A DNA stretch of 64,000 nucleotides from Paenibacillus radicis (ex Gao et al. 2016) (GCF_014641555.1 NZ_BMHY01000001.1:965678-1029677), one strand, 5' to 3'. Positions 19,579 to 28,541 are shown, counted from the stretch's first letter. Notes: generated by a model not told the origin, from the sequence alone. Made by a program: numbers and translations.

Positions 19579-20538
19579 ATGAAAGCGCTACAATTAAGGA
19601 CGCTGACGAAACGTCCTTCTGTTCCTTCTGCTTCACCAATCCGGAAAATGCTGCGTGTCTGGCAGTTGTACGTTCTCATTGCTCTTCCGCTCCTTTATAT
19701 TGTTGTATTCAAATACATTCCAATGTACGGAGCGCAGATTGCCTTTAAAGATTTTATCGTGACTAAGGGGGTCTGGGGGAGTGATTGGGCCGGTCTGAAG
19801 CATTTCGATCGATTTATTCATTCCTATGAATTTGGGAAAATAATGAGAAATACGCTTGTGCTCAATTTCTATAACCTGCTTGCCGGTTTTCCTTTCCCGC
19901 TTATGCTTGCTCTTAGCTTAAACTATGTACGGATTCGCTGGTTCAAAAAAACAGTTCAAATGGTAACTTATGCACCTCATTTCATCTCTACGGTCGTTAT
20001 GGTCGGTATGATGTTTGAACTGCTGAACCCGCGAAATGGGCTCGTCAACAACATCCTGCAAGCGTTCGGTTTGGATGCCATCAACTTTATGGGTAACCCT
20101 GATTTGTTTCAGTCCATTTATGTATGGTCTGGAGTATGGCAAAGCGCAGGCTTTAACTGCATTATCTTTCTAGCGGCACTCTCAAGTATTGATCCTTCTT
20201 TGCACGAGGCTGCTGTTGTGGATGGAGCGAGCCAGCGTCAACGCGTATGGCATATCGATTTGCCGGGCATTTTGCCTGTTGCGATTATTTTGCTCATTCT
20301 GAATATGGGAAGTATGCTGGATGTCGGATATGAGAAAGTGCTGCTGATGCAAAATCCGCTTAACACTCGTACTTCAGAGGTCATCGATACCTATGTCTAC
20401 AAGGTCGGTCTGGTCTCGCAAGCTATGAATTACTCCTACTCGGCGGCGATTGGTCTATTCAAATCCGTCATTGGTTTCATTCTCATCCTTACAGTAAACC
20501 AGATCGCTCGCAAAGCAAACCAGACAAGCCTGTGGTAA
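19579..20538 (+). CDS. Sugar ABC transporter permease (LplB-type)
   Basis: A 319-residue CUT1 permease with about six helices and the EAA loop EAAVVDGASQRQRVWHIDLP. An in-frame GTG at 19570 abuts the GAGAGGGGG ribosome site, so the ATG nine bases later is the likely start. It is the first gene of the second importer; again no ATPase gene is present nearby. Confidence 0.9.
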   Translation: MKALQLRTLTKRPSVPSASPIRKMLRVWQLYVLIALPLLYIVVFKYIPMYGAQIAFKDFIVTKGVWGSDWAGLKHFDRFIHSYEFGKIMRNTLVLNFYNLLAGFPFPLMLALSLNYVRIRWFKKTVQMVTYAPHFISTVVMVGMMFELLNPRNGLVNNILQAFGLDAINFMGNPDLFQSIYVWSGVWQSAGFNCIIFLAALSSIDPSLHEAAVVDGASQRQRVWHIDLPGILPVAIILLILNMGSMLDVGYEKVLLMQNPLNTRTSEVIDTYVYKVGLVSQAMNYSYSAAIGLFKSVIGFILILTVNQIARKANQTSLW

Positions 20539-20552
20539 GGGGGTTTTTACGA

Positions 20553-21449
20553 ATGGATTATACCAGCATTAAACCGTCATTTGGCGATCGCATGTTTACC
20601 ATCATTAATTACTCGCTGCTGTCGTTGTTTTTCCTGATGGTGCTTTATCCATTGATCTTTATTTTAAGCGCTTCCATTAGTGATCCGTCTGCTGTCGTTG
20701 CAGGAAAGGTCTGGCTGTGGCCAGTCAAACCCAATCTAATGGGGTACGAGGCAGTCTTCAAGCACAAGCTGATCGGTTCCGGCTTCCTTAACTCACTTTA
20801 TTATACGGTGCTTGGGACGATCATTAATGTTATTATGACGCTGCTTGCCGCTTATCCGCTTGCTCGCAAAGATTTTTATGGCAAGAACGTCATTATGCTC
20901 CTATTTGTGTTTACGACGATGTTTTCCGGAGGCCTCATCCCTGGTTATCTGATCGTCAAAGATTTAAATATGCTGAACACGGTATGGGCCATGGTGCTGC
21001 CAGGAGCGCTCAGCGTCTGGAATGTTATCATTACGCGCACTTATTTCCAAACTTCTATTCCTCCGGAGATGCTGGAGGCTGCACAGATAGACGGGTGCAA
21101 CGATTTTAAATTTGTCTGGAAAATTGTTATTCCGCTTTCGGGTCCTATTATTGCGGTTATTACTTTGTTTTACGCTGTCGGACATTGGAATCAATTTTTT
21201 AGTGCCTTGATTTTCTTGGATAAGCAGCATATGTACCCTTTGCAGATCATTTTACGTGACATTCTAATTCAAAATGATGTAAGCGCAATCATGCTCAGCG
21301 ATATTCAGGATGCTGCGAGGCGGGAGGCGCTTCGCGTCCTGTTGAAATATTCGCTGATCGTCGTCTCAACGGTACCGCTTATGCTCGTTTACCCATTTGT
21401 ACAAAAACACTTTGTAAAAGGCGTCATGATTGGCTCACTGAAAGGTTAA
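20553..21449 (+). CDS. Sugar ABC transporter permease (YtcP-type)
   Basis: A 298-residue second permease. The EAA loop reads EAAQIDGCNDFKFVWKIVIP and the C-terminus ends in FVKGVMIGSLKG, as in the family. ATG 20553 lies 11 bases after AAGGGGG. The gap to the preceding permease is 14 bases, so the pair is co-transcribed. Confidence 0.9.
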   Translation: MDYTSIKPSFGDRMFTIINYSLLSLFFLMVLYPLIFILSASISDPSAVVAGKVWLWPVKPNLMGYEAVFKHKLIGSGFLNSLYYTVLGTIINVIMTLLAAYPLARKDFYGKNVIMLLFVFTTMFSGGLIPGYLIVKDLNMLNTVWAMVLPGALSVWNVIITRTYFQTSIPPEMLEAAQIDGCNDFKFVWKIVIPLSGPIIAVITLFYAVGHWNQFFSALIFLDKQHMYPLQIILRDILIQNDVSAIMLSDIQDAARREALRVLLKYSLIVVSTVPLMLVYPFVQKHFVKGVMIGSLKG

Positions 21450-21475
21450 TTCGAAAAACCTAGGAGGGGTATTCA

Positions 21476-23155
21476 TTGAAACAGAAGGTCATGGCATTTT
21501 GTATAATGTTCCTGCTTGCCACTACGATTCTTAGCGCGTGTTCCGGTTCGAACAGCAATACTAATGGGGAAAATAACACCAATACAAGCCCAGCACCAGC
21601 CTCTGGCGCGGATAATGTTACACCAGCGGGTCAGTTGCCGATAACAAAAGAAAAAACAACGATTCGCGTTATGGTGCCGGCTAATGGAATCGTTGAAGAT
21701 TTTGCGACCAATGAATTTACGAAGTATTTGGAGGAACAAACGAATATTCACATTGAATGGGATATCGTGCCGAGCACATCATCCGCGGAGAAGCTGAATC
21801 TCGTCTTGTCGAGCGGTGAAGATTTACCCGATGTCATTATGGGCTTCGGGGTGTCAAACACCCAGCAAATGATATTCGGCAGCCAGGGGATCTTCCTGCC
21901 GCTTAATGATCTTATCGATAAATATGGTTTTGAGACAACGAAGATGTTCGAGGCGATGCCGGTAGTAAAGGATACAATTACTGCACCGGACGGAAATATT
22001 TACGCGCTTCCTCATACAAACGAGTGCTACCACTGTACGCTTCCACGCAGAATGTGGATCTACGAGCCGTGGCTTGAGAAGCTTAATCTTTCAATGCCTA
22101 CAACAACAGATGAATACTACAACGTGCTCAAGGCGTTTAAGGAAAATGATCCTAATGGCAATGGCATTGCTGATGAAATTGCGATGTCGGGCTCACCAAC
22201 AGGCTTCTATTCCAGCATTGATTCATTCATTATGAACGCTTTTATTTATAACCCGGGCGGCGATCGTATCTATTTAGATCATAATAAAGTGGTCGTACCG
22301 TTCGACAAACCGGAATGGCGGGAAGGGCTGCGCTTTCTAAATAAGCTGTACAAAGAGAAGCTGCTTGATCCACAGTCATTGACTCAGGACGAGAATCAAT
22401 TGAAGCAGCTCGGCGAACATCCTGATTACGCTATTCTAGGCGCTACTGCAGGCATGCATATGGGTGTGTTTAGTGAATTTTACGGAGCAAGCAACCGTTG
22501 GATGGAATATAAGACAATCCCTCCCCTTAAGGGACCAAATGGTGTTCAAATCGCACCCTATGAGGCGTATCATTTGGTTGGCGTCGGTGCTTATTTGATC
22601 ACAAAATCAAGCAAGAACCCTGAGGCGGCATTCCGCTTAGCCGATTATTTATATAATCAAGAGGTCACTCTTCGATCGATAATTGGCCGTCCAGGAACGG
22701 AATGGGTCAAAGCAGAAGAAGGCGAACTTGGAATTAATGGCAAGCAGGCCATATGGAAGCAAATTGCAGATTGGGGACAGGTTCAAAACTTTAACTGGGG
22801 TCAAACGGGTCCGTCTCTCAGAACGAATGACCTGAGACTCGGAGAAGTGGCGAACAAAGATAAGCCGCTCGAGATTATTATGTATGAGGAAGCGAAAAAC
22901 AAGTACGAGCCTTATATGCAGAAGCTGGAAAACGTACTGCCACCAATGTTTTTCACCAATGATCAAGCGATTGAAATTGCCGACTTTTCCAAAACAATTA
23001 ATGATTTTGTAAATGAGATGGTCGCTCGATTCGTTATTGGAGATGCTGATCTGGATAAAGAGTGGGATAGTTATCTTAACAATTTAAAGAAAATGCAGTT
23101 GGATAAATACTTGTCCATTTACCAAGACGTTTATGACAGCAAATACAAAAAGTAA
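21476..23155 (+). CDS. Extracellular solute-binding lipoprotein of ABC importer
   Basis: A 559-residue LplA-like binding protein with lipobox LSAC (Cys at about 22) and an Asn/Thr/Ala-rich linker. It starts with TTG at 21476, directly behind AGGAGGGG. It would deliver a carbohydrate to the two permeases upstream and closes the importer operon before a strong terminator. Confidence 0.9.
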   Translation: MKQKVMAFCIMFLLATTILSACSGSNSNTNGENNTNTSPAPASGADNVTPAGQLPITKEKTTIRVMVPANGIVEDFATNEFTKYLEEQTNIHIEWDIVPSTSSAEKLNLVLSSGEDLPDVIMGFGVSNTQQMIFGSQGIFLPLNDLIDKYGFETTKMFEAMPVVKDTITAPDGNIYALPHTNECYHCTLPRRMWIYEPWLEKLNLSMPTTTDEYYNVLKAFKENDPNGNGIADEIAMSGSPTGFYSSIDSFIMNAFIYNPGGDRIYLDHNKVVVPFDKPEWREGLRFLNKLYKEKLLDPQSLTQDENQLKQLGEHPDYAILGATAGMHMGVFSEFYGASNRWMEYKTIPPLKGPNGVQIAPYEAYHLVGVGAYLITKSSKNPEAAFRLADYLYNQEVTLRSIIGRPGTEWVKAEEGELGINGKQAIWKQIADWGQVQNFNWGQTGPSLRTNDLRLGEVANKDKPLEIIMYEEAKNKYEPYMQKLENVLPPMFFTNDQAIEIADFSKTINDFVNEMVARFVIGDADLDKEWDSYLNNLKKMQLDKYLSIYQDVYDSKYKK

Positions 23156-23206
23156 AAAATATCGTTTAAGTGGCCTCCAGCCAAATCGTGAAGGTCATAC
23201 GTGCTG

Positions 23207-23232
23207 ACCACTCTTCGGAGTGGTTTTTTTTT
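23207..23232 (+). terminator. Rho-independent terminator
   Basis: ACCACTC-TTCG-GAGTGGT is a perfect 7-bp stem with a stable UUCG tetraloop and nine T. It ends the second importer operon. Confidence 0.92.
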
Positions 23233-23338
23233 GTGGGAAATTACAATTTTATTGATAATTGACAGAGGGGTGTTGGTGTTAGGTCACGAATAGGATAGAT
23301 GTACCAAATTTTTTACAAATGCTTGAAGGGGGACGAGC

Positions 23339-24643
23339 ATGACTGCAGCGTTGGAAGAAAAATTATTAGATTTGACCGCGAACATCGAAAACTATGTATC
23401 CGCAACAAGTGATGGATTATCTTTGTACCAAGGGCATCATCTTGATAAAACATATGTGCTTACTCCTCGAGCCTATAAGGTGCCGATGAGAATTGAAGCA
23501 GTAGCCCGGACAGATTCCAGCAATATCAGGCTTAAGTATGGAAAAGGGCAAATTATTTTTAACTGGGAACGAAATCATGATTCCTTGCGTTGTGGGGAGC
23601 CGTCAAAAGGCGGGGCCTACAATAATATGAATGGGCGTATTCCCATCAATGAATGGAATCATTTTGTGTGGGAGATTGAGCCGGATTTCATGAGGGTGAC
23701 GGTAAATGGAACAGAACGGTTGTTTCTGAAAGGGAAATTCTCGAATGTGAAGGGTCAAGCTGGAATTGGCTCGGCGTTTCGATCGAAAGTGGACATTAAA
23801 TCGTTCCGTGTTGCGGGTGAGGAGACAGATCCGCCGCCTGCGCCCCTAAAACCGCTGATGTTCGAATACGACGAAACACATATCTCTGTCCCTCAAGGCT
23901 CGCTGGAGACAGCGGTACAATGGTACTCCCATCATCTTGGTCTTGAACCTAAGCTCGGCTTTGGTCCTTGTTCACTTCATCCATCGATGAAAGGTACCCT
24001 TATGCAGTTTCCGAAAGGACGAGGCTCTCTATACTTGATAACTGTATCGGAGGAACCAGAGCATTTCCAAGTGAATAGAGAACAAGCGGATCATTTTCAC
24101 CTGCAGCTCATGGCAAACGATGTCAAGGTTGCATATGACTACGCCAAAGATAACGGTCTCCATACAAGCAGTCTGTTCGAGGAGCGTGGGAAAGTATGGT
24201 TTCATCTGTACGACCCCTATGGCAACCGACTGACTGTAACGCAAGGTAAAGACTCCGATGGTGAGTCCGCAGGATCAGGAATTTATGGCTGTGTCATGCC
24301 GATTGTCACAGTCAGCGACCTGGAAAGGTCTGTAGAGTGGTATACCAAGGTGTTGGGTTTGAAGAAATCTGGCCGTGGTTCTGGCGATGGGGATGTGCTG
24401 CTGCGCGGGATTAACCGGCATAACGGAGCGAATGTGAACATCCTACAGCTTGTACATGACCCCAATTGCTCCAATCCTACTGCCTGTAGACCAGGAATAC
24501 GACAATACTTTTTTGTGGAGCGGCATAACCTAAAAAAAGCCTATCAGAGAGCGCAAAAATGGTGTCCTCTTATAGCTCCGCTTGAGGATAAATCGTTCCA
24601 TTTCTACGACCCGGACGGCAATCGGATCAATGTGCTTTCATAG
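23339..24643 (+). CDS. Lectin-like (concanavalin-type) domain fused to two VOC domains
   Basis: A 434-residue protein without signal peptide. Residues about 15-160 look like a beta-sandwich of the LamG/concanavalin type (NEWNHFVWEIEPDFMRVTVNG). Two glyoxalase/bleomycin-resistance (VOC) modules follow, near 180-305 and 315-434; each ends in a YDPYGNR or YDPDGNR motif typical of the fold. VOC domains usually hold a metal and act on vicinal-oxygen compounds. The order with a sugar-binding-like domain suggests a carbohydrate-derived substrate. ATG follows AAGGGGGACGAGC. The importer before it is separated by a terminator. The function is not known to me. Confidence 0.75.
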   Translation: MTAALEEKLLDLTANIENYVSATSDGLSLYQGHHLDKTYVLTPRAYKVPMRIEAVARTDSSNIRLKYGKGQIIFNWERNHDSLRCGEPSKGGAYNNMNGRIPINEWNHFVWEIEPDFMRVTVNGTERLFLKGKFSNVKGQAGIGSAFRSKVDIKSFRVAGEETDPPPAPLKPLMFEYDETHISVPQGSLETAVQWYSHHLGLEPKLGFGPCSLHPSMKGTLMQFPKGRGSLYLITVSEEPEHFQVNREQADHFHLQLMANDVKVAYDYAKDNGLHTSSLFEERGKVWFHLYDPYGNRLTVTQGKDSDGESAGSGIYGCVMPIVTVSDLERSVEWYTKVLGLKKSGRGSGDGDVLLRGINRHNGANVNILQLVHDPNCSNPTACRPGIRQYFFVERHNLKKAYQRAQKWCPLIAPLEDKSFHFYDPDGNRINVLS

Positions 24644-24733
24644 TTGATGTAACATAAGCGCTTTGATACACTATGAGGACAGAACTAGAACGGTTCATCC
24701 ATACTATTAGAGATTGGTTAGGTGTTCGAAGTA

Positions 24734-25300
24734 ATGACATCGCGTAAATCTGCGCGGGAGCGCATCCTTGAAGTGGCTTGCGATATGTTTTATCACAAAG
24801 GTATACGTTCGGTAGGTGTAGATACGATTGTTGAGAAATCCGGAGTCGGCAAGGCGACGCTTTATCGCCATTTTCCAACCAAAGATGATTTAATTGCCGC
24901 CTATCTCGTGGAATCGGATAAACATGATTGGAAGCAATTTGATGACATAATCGCGAAGTATGAGGGATCCCCAAAAGAGCAATTATTGGCTTTTATTGAT
25001 ACAATTACAGATACAATGGTGGAGCCTGATTTTCGTGGATGTGCTTTTTTAAACGCTCTTGCGGAATTTCCAGAAGAGAGTCATTTTGTTAAAAGAATGA
25101 CTGTTGAATACAACCATTCATTGCGTTCACGCTTGAACCGGCTGACACAGCAGGCAGGTGCAAAAGATGAAAGTTTAACGGATCAGCTTATGCTTGTAAT
25201 CACTGGAGCATTGTCGTTGGCTCATGCACTGGGCTCAGCAGGTCCGGCATCTCAACTTAAAGCACTAGCGGCACATTTGATAGATGTGCATGTAGCCTGA
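24734..25300 (+). CDS. TetR/AcrR-family transcriptional regulator
   Basis: A 188-residue repressor. The N-terminal helix-turn-helix reads GVDTIVEKSGVGKATLYRHF, followed by the ligand-binding helical domain. ATG 24734 is preferred (AGGTG nine bases upstream); an in-frame GTG at 24722 is possible. It precedes an aldo/keto reductase in the same direction that has a 23-bp palindrome over its promoter, the most likely target. Confidence 0.88.
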   Translation: MTSRKSARERILEVACDMFYHKGIRSVGVDTIVEKSGVGKATLYRHFPTKDDLIAAYLVESDKHDWKQFDDIIAKYEGSPKEQLLAFIDTITDTMVEPDFRGCAFLNALAEFPEESHFVKRMTVEYNHSLRSRLNRLTQQAGAKDESLTDQLMLVITGALSLAHALGSAGPASQLKALAAHLIDVHVA

Positions 25301-25319
25301 GGCAGTGATTGTGAGAGTG

Positions 25320-25379
25320 AAAAATACACCCTTTAGAATAAACATTGGACCTAATGTTCATTCTAAAGGGTGTATTTTT
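25320..25379. terminator. Long perfect inverted repeat, terminator
   Basis: A 20-bp arm (AAAAATACACCCTTTAGAAT) is repeated in inverse, with an inner AACATT/AATGTT stem and GGACCT loop. T runs on the distal side (and A runs on the near side) fit a bidirectional terminator after tetR. Confidence 0.85.
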
Positions 25380-25404
25380 TATAAGGATAATTTTTTCGTA
25401 TCTC

Positions 25405-25434
25405 TTGACATAGAACTAAATAATGTTGTATCTT
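25405..25434 (+). promoter_or_regulatory. Promoter of the aldo/keto reductase gene
   Basis: TTGACA at 25405-25410, an 18-bp spacer and TATCTT at 25429-25434. The predicted transcription start falls inside the 23-bp palindrome at 25439-25461. Confidence 0.65.
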
Positions 25435-25438
25435 AAAA

Positions 25439-25461
25439 CGGAACAGAACAGTTCTGTTCCG
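25439..25461. promoter_or_regulatory. TetR-type operator, 23-bp perfect palindrome
   Basis: CGGAACAGAAC-A-GTTCTGTTCCG has 11-bp arms and no mismatch. Its size and symmetry fit a TetR-family operator, and its place just after the -10 box would block transcription of the reductase. The TetR gene just upstream is the likely partner. Confidence 0.85.
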
Positions 25462-25491
25462 ATAAAATACGAATTAAAGGGAGAGAATAAT

Positions 25492-26298
25492 ATGTCAACA
25501 CCAATTTCTGCAGCGCAAGCTGGTACCATTTCAATAGGTGATTTCACAGTCAACCGGATTGGCTTGGGCACAAACCGCATCACCAACACTCCGGAAGCAC
25601 ATGATTTACTTAAACGAGCCCTAGAACTGGGCATTAATTTTATTGACACCGCACATCTCTATGGCGATGGAGAGAGCGAGAAAGGCATCAGTAGTGCAAT
25701 TGCGCCATATGGAAACGGTGTTGTTGTAGCCACAAAAGGTGGCGCGAATGGGAATGACCCGCAACAATTACGTCGTGAGTTGGAAGAAAGTTTGGAGAGA
25801 CTTCAAATAGACCGGATTGACCTTTACCAACTCCACCGTGTAGATGAGAATATTCCGCTGGAAGAGACGATGCAATTGCTTAAAAGCTTTCAAGAAGAGG
25901 GGCTTATTAGACACATCGGCTTGTCTGAGGTAACGGTTGATCAGCTTCAACTGGCCATGCAAATCGCACCGATCGTGAGCGTTCAGAACGAATACAATGT
26001 GATCAACCGCAAACATGAGGCACTTGTGGACTTTTGTACCCAACATCAAATTGTCTTTATTCCTTGGTTTCCGTTGGGTGGCTTGTTTGGAGATACGGCC
26101 AAGGTAGAAGAACGGGTAGCAGACATTGCACGCAAATTGAATGTTCCAACCCGTCAAGTGGCATTGAAATGGCTGCTTCAGCGCTCACCTATCATTCTTC
26201 CAATTCCAGGGACACTTTCTCCTGCTCACTTGGAAGACAATTTACGTGCAGCTACTCTGGAACTAAGCCAGGAAAATTATGAGGCTCTAACAAACTAG
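25492..26298 (+). CDS. Aldo/keto reductase
   Basis: A 268-residue (alpha/beta)8 oxidoreductase. Visible family features are the NRIGLGTNRI start, catalytic Asp and Tyr in DTAHLYGDGESE, Lys in VVATKGG and His in YQLHRVD. It reduces carbonyl compounds with NADPH. ATG 25492 follows AAAGGGAGAG; the frame is open upstream but the operator lies there. It is probably induced when the TetR repressor binds a toxic carbonyl or electrophile. Confidence 0.9.
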   Translation: MSTPISAAQAGTISIGDFTVNRIGLGTNRITNTPEAHDLLKRALELGINFIDTAHLYGDGESEKGISSAIAPYGNGVVVATKGGANGNDPQQLRRELEESLERLQIDRIDLYQLHRVDENIPLEETMQLLKSFQEEGLIRHIGLSEVTVDQLQLAMQIAPIVSVQNEYNVINRKHEALVDFCTQHQIVFIPWFPLGGLFGDTAKVEERVADIARKLNVPTRQVALKWLLQRSPIILPIPGTLSPAHLEDNLRAATLELSQENYEALTN

Positions 26299-26314
26299 GG
26301 GATTCCTTATGAAT

Positions 26315-26360
26315 AGGAGTTGTCCAAAGGTCCATTAAAGGACTTAAGGCAACTCCTTTT
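26315..26360 (+). terminator. Terminator after aldo/keto reductase
   Basis: AGGAGTTG pairs with CAACTCCT, with an inner AGTCC-type stem, followed by TTTT. Confidence 0.7.
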
Positions 26361-26404
26361 CGATTAAGATCGGGATTTTATTGCTGGCACCGTGGCGATT
26401 ATTA

Positions 26405-26566
26405 GGGTGCGTCTGAGAACTCTGAGGGCAGCAAATTTTGCCGAATTTTCGTTCCATGCAAGGCGCGTTTGTGAAGGCGTACCCGGGGGTACGTCAAGCA
26501 AACGGAACGAAGCAGGGGGCGGAAAGGCGGTGAAAGGTGCCACTGAACGAGTTTTCAGACACGCCC
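26405..26566. mobile_element. MITE-like element, 162 bp, TA-flanked
   Basis: The ends GGGTGCGTCTGAGAACTC and GAGTTTTCAGACACGCCC are 18-bp terminal inverted repeats (15 of 18 match), each flanked by TA. Inside, nested inverted repeats (TTCGTTCC/GGAACGAA, CGTTTG/CAAACG, CGTACCC/GGGTACG) let much of it fold into one long hairpin. It has no transposase. TA duplication fits IS630/Tc1 or some IS5 relatives as the mobilising family; I cannot name it. Confidence 0.7.
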
Positions 26567-26922
26567 TAGTTGATAATGGTACCAAACTTTTTCATCAAGT
26601 CTTGAGATATCTGAATGGCTTCTTCACGATCCTTCGCAGGAGCGGTTATCATGAATCCATCTGTGGGTGTCCATTGTTTATTCCAATCATTCGTTAATGC
26701 TATGGTGAATTGATTAAAAGCAACGTTAATATATGCAGCGCCGTAGAAATAGATATCTGCAGTGACACTTCCATGCTCATCTATAACTCTAAAAGGTGAT
26801 ATTATTGAAGTGAAATTATTCCCAGAATACTGCAACACTAATTCAGATCGATCTTTTGGAATCTGAGAAAAGTTATGGGCTATAAAAAAGGAGGTCTTTA
26901 GGTGATATACGTAGTGAGACAT
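26566..26922 (-). pseudogene. C-terminal gene fragment ended by the MITE
   Basis: The minus strand reads an open frame whose last 95 residues look like real protein (QYSGNNFTSIISPFRVID, TPTDGFMITAPAKDREEAI). Its stop codon TAG is formed by the last base of the MITE-like element plus its TA flank. The N-terminal side runs antisense into the phosphatase gene and looks non-coding, so the gene probably lost its start. The family is not recognised. Confidence 0.4.
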
Positions 26923-27429
26923 GGAGAAACAGATCTGAACAAAGAAGGAAGACTTCAAGGAAGACAAGGAATGCCATTAAATAAGCACGGAATTGAACAA
27001 GCTGAATCTTTAAGAGAAGGCCTTAAAGCTATTCATTTTGATTATATATATTCATCTCCACAAGAAAGAGCAATTCAAACAGCGGAGATAATTACGAATG
27101 TAAAAGCAATAATTGATGCGAGAATAGATGTTTTTGATTTAGGAGAAGCGGATTCGTTGAAAAAAAGTGAAGTTAAGATGGCCGGAGCCGTTCCTGACTC
27201 TAACCTGTATAGAGGCGTTGAACACATTCAACGTTTCATTAAGAGAGTATTTGATTTCATGAATGAAATCAAAGAACATCATGGGGGAACTGAGGTAAAC
27301 ATCCTATTGTCTGGTCATAGATGTACAACGGGCTGTATAGGTGCATATTTCGAAGGAATTCCGAAGGATGGAAATTTACTGAGGTTCTCTTCTGATAATG
27401 GGCAGTACAAAGTGTATGACTTCAAGTAG
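26902..27429 (+). CDS. Histidine phosphatase (phosphoglycerate mutase-like)
   Basis: A 175-residue protein with the catalytic RHGETD motif at residues 6-11 and a second conserved His in LSGHRCTTG. These enzymes use a phosphohistidine intermediate to remove phosphate from small molecules or proteins. It starts with GTG behind AAAAAGGAGG. The A+T-rich, AGA-rich coding differs from neighbours and may reflect transfer. Substrate unknown. Confidence 0.85.
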   Translation: MIYVVRHGETDLNKEGRLQGRQGMPLNKHGIEQAESLREGLKAIHFDYIYSSPQERAIQTAEIITNVKAIIDARIDVFDLGEADSLKKSEVKMAGAVPDSNLYRGVEHIQRFIKRVFDFMNEIKEHHGGTEVNILLSGHRCTTGCIGAYFEGIPKDGNLLRFSSDNGQYKVYDFK

Positions 27430-27459
27430 ATTAAGAGTATTACTTTCGTTAAATTAATG

Positions 27460-27483
27460 AACCGCCCTTATCTGAGGGCGGTT
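27460..27483. terminator. Hairpin between convergent genes
   Basis: AACCGCCCT-TATCTG-AGGGCGGTT, a perfect 9-bp stem between the phosphatase and the LysR gene. T-tracts are weak on both sides. Confidence 0.5.
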
Positions 27484-27490
27484 AGATGAA

Positions 27491-28360
27491 TTAAGTAAAT
27501 CTTTCTTTTGCTATCCTCATTAATTCAGACACGGCCGGAGTCGAGTATGAATCTTTACGGCGAATGAATAAAGTCGCGGTTTTGAATGCTTTCTCTGCTA
27601 TTTTTTGAATATGAAGATCATAGTGCGCACTCGCTCTCTCCACGACTGAACGGGGTAATAGTGAGATGCCAAGTCCCGCATGAATACATCCAAGGATGCC
27701 GTCAACTGTACCGAACTCCATTATTTTGGAAGGACGGAGGCCTTTGAGACCTAGCCAATCTTCATATTTCTGACGGTAAGAGCAGCCAATTCTAAAAACG
27801 AGCAGCGTTTGATTTTGTAATTCTTCAATTTCCCCAAGGAATACATTTTGTCCTCCTGTTACGAGCACAAGCTCTTCATCACCGATCTTCGTTGTTTCTA
27901 ACTCTTCATGCTCAATTGGTGCGGATACGAATGCGCCGTCCAATTCAAACTTCAGGACTAATTTAGTTAGTTCATCCGTAGTGCCAGTTTTCAATGTTAA
28001 ATCGACCTCTGGATAGGAACGATGATAATCGGCGAGAATATTCGGTAAACGAATGGCAGCTGTCGTTTCAAGGCATCCAATGCGCAGTGGTCCTTGTGGT
28101 GTTGATCGATCCGATACTACTTGTATAGCTTCTTGCGTGAGCGATAAAATTTTCTCTACATAAGATTTAAGGATCTGTCCTGACGTAGTAAGCTGAACGC
28201 CTTGACGCTGTCTAATAAATAGAACAGTATGAAGTTCATTCTCCAATTGTTGTATACGTATGCTGATGCTCGACTGAACGTATTCTAATTTCTCAGCGGC
28301 TCTTGTAATACTGCCTTCGTTTGCTACAGCCAAAAAAATATGCATGTCGCGGATCTCCAT
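27491..28360 (-). CDS. LysR-family transcriptional regulator
   Basis: A 289-residue regulator with N-terminal winged helix (FLAVANEGSITRAAEKL) and C-terminal substrate-binding-type domain. The start at 28360 is chosen because TGGAG lies seven bases upstream; a longer in-frame TTG start exists at 28378. It is divergent from the nitronate monooxygenase gene and likely controls it together with the hydrolase. Confidence 0.88.
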   Translation of the reverse strand: MEIRDMHIFLAVANEGSITRAAEKLEYVQSSISIRIQQLENELHTVLFIRQRQGVQLTTSGQILKSYVEKILSLTQEAIQVVSDRSTPQGPLRIGCLETTAAIRLPNILADYHRSYPEVDLTLKTGTTDELTKLVLKFELDGAFVSAPIEHEELETTKIGDEELVLVTGGQNVFLGEIEELQNQTLLVFRIGCSYRQKYEDWLGLKGLRPSKIMEFGTVDGILGCIHAGLGISLLPRSVVERASAHYDLHIQKIAEKAFKTATLFIRRKDSYSTPAVSELMRIAKERFT

Positions 28361-28391
28361 AACCATTCTCCATTTCAAACATTGATTTTAT

Positions 28392-28406
28392 TAATGTTAA
28401 ACATTA
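28392..28406. promoter_or_regulatory. Palindrome in LysR/NMO intergenic region
   Basis: TAATGTTAAACATTA is a perfect 15-bp palindrome beginning and ending in T and A, as LysR-family sites do. It lies 32 bp before the LysR start. Confidence 0.5.
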
Positions 28407-28541
28407 TTTAGCTTCATTTTACACAATATCATGCTGGCGTTACAATTGAAACAGAAAGGGGAGTTTATTGCTGTTATTGTACTAATAGCGGGCAGTATGA
28501 TGTCCAATGTTGAAAGTCTAATTGTAAAGGAGACGATCTAA

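Noticed and set aside
26392..26697. 101-codon frame through the MITE-like element
   Set aside because: It spans the terminal repeats and hairpin arms and continues into non-coding flank; no ribosome site.
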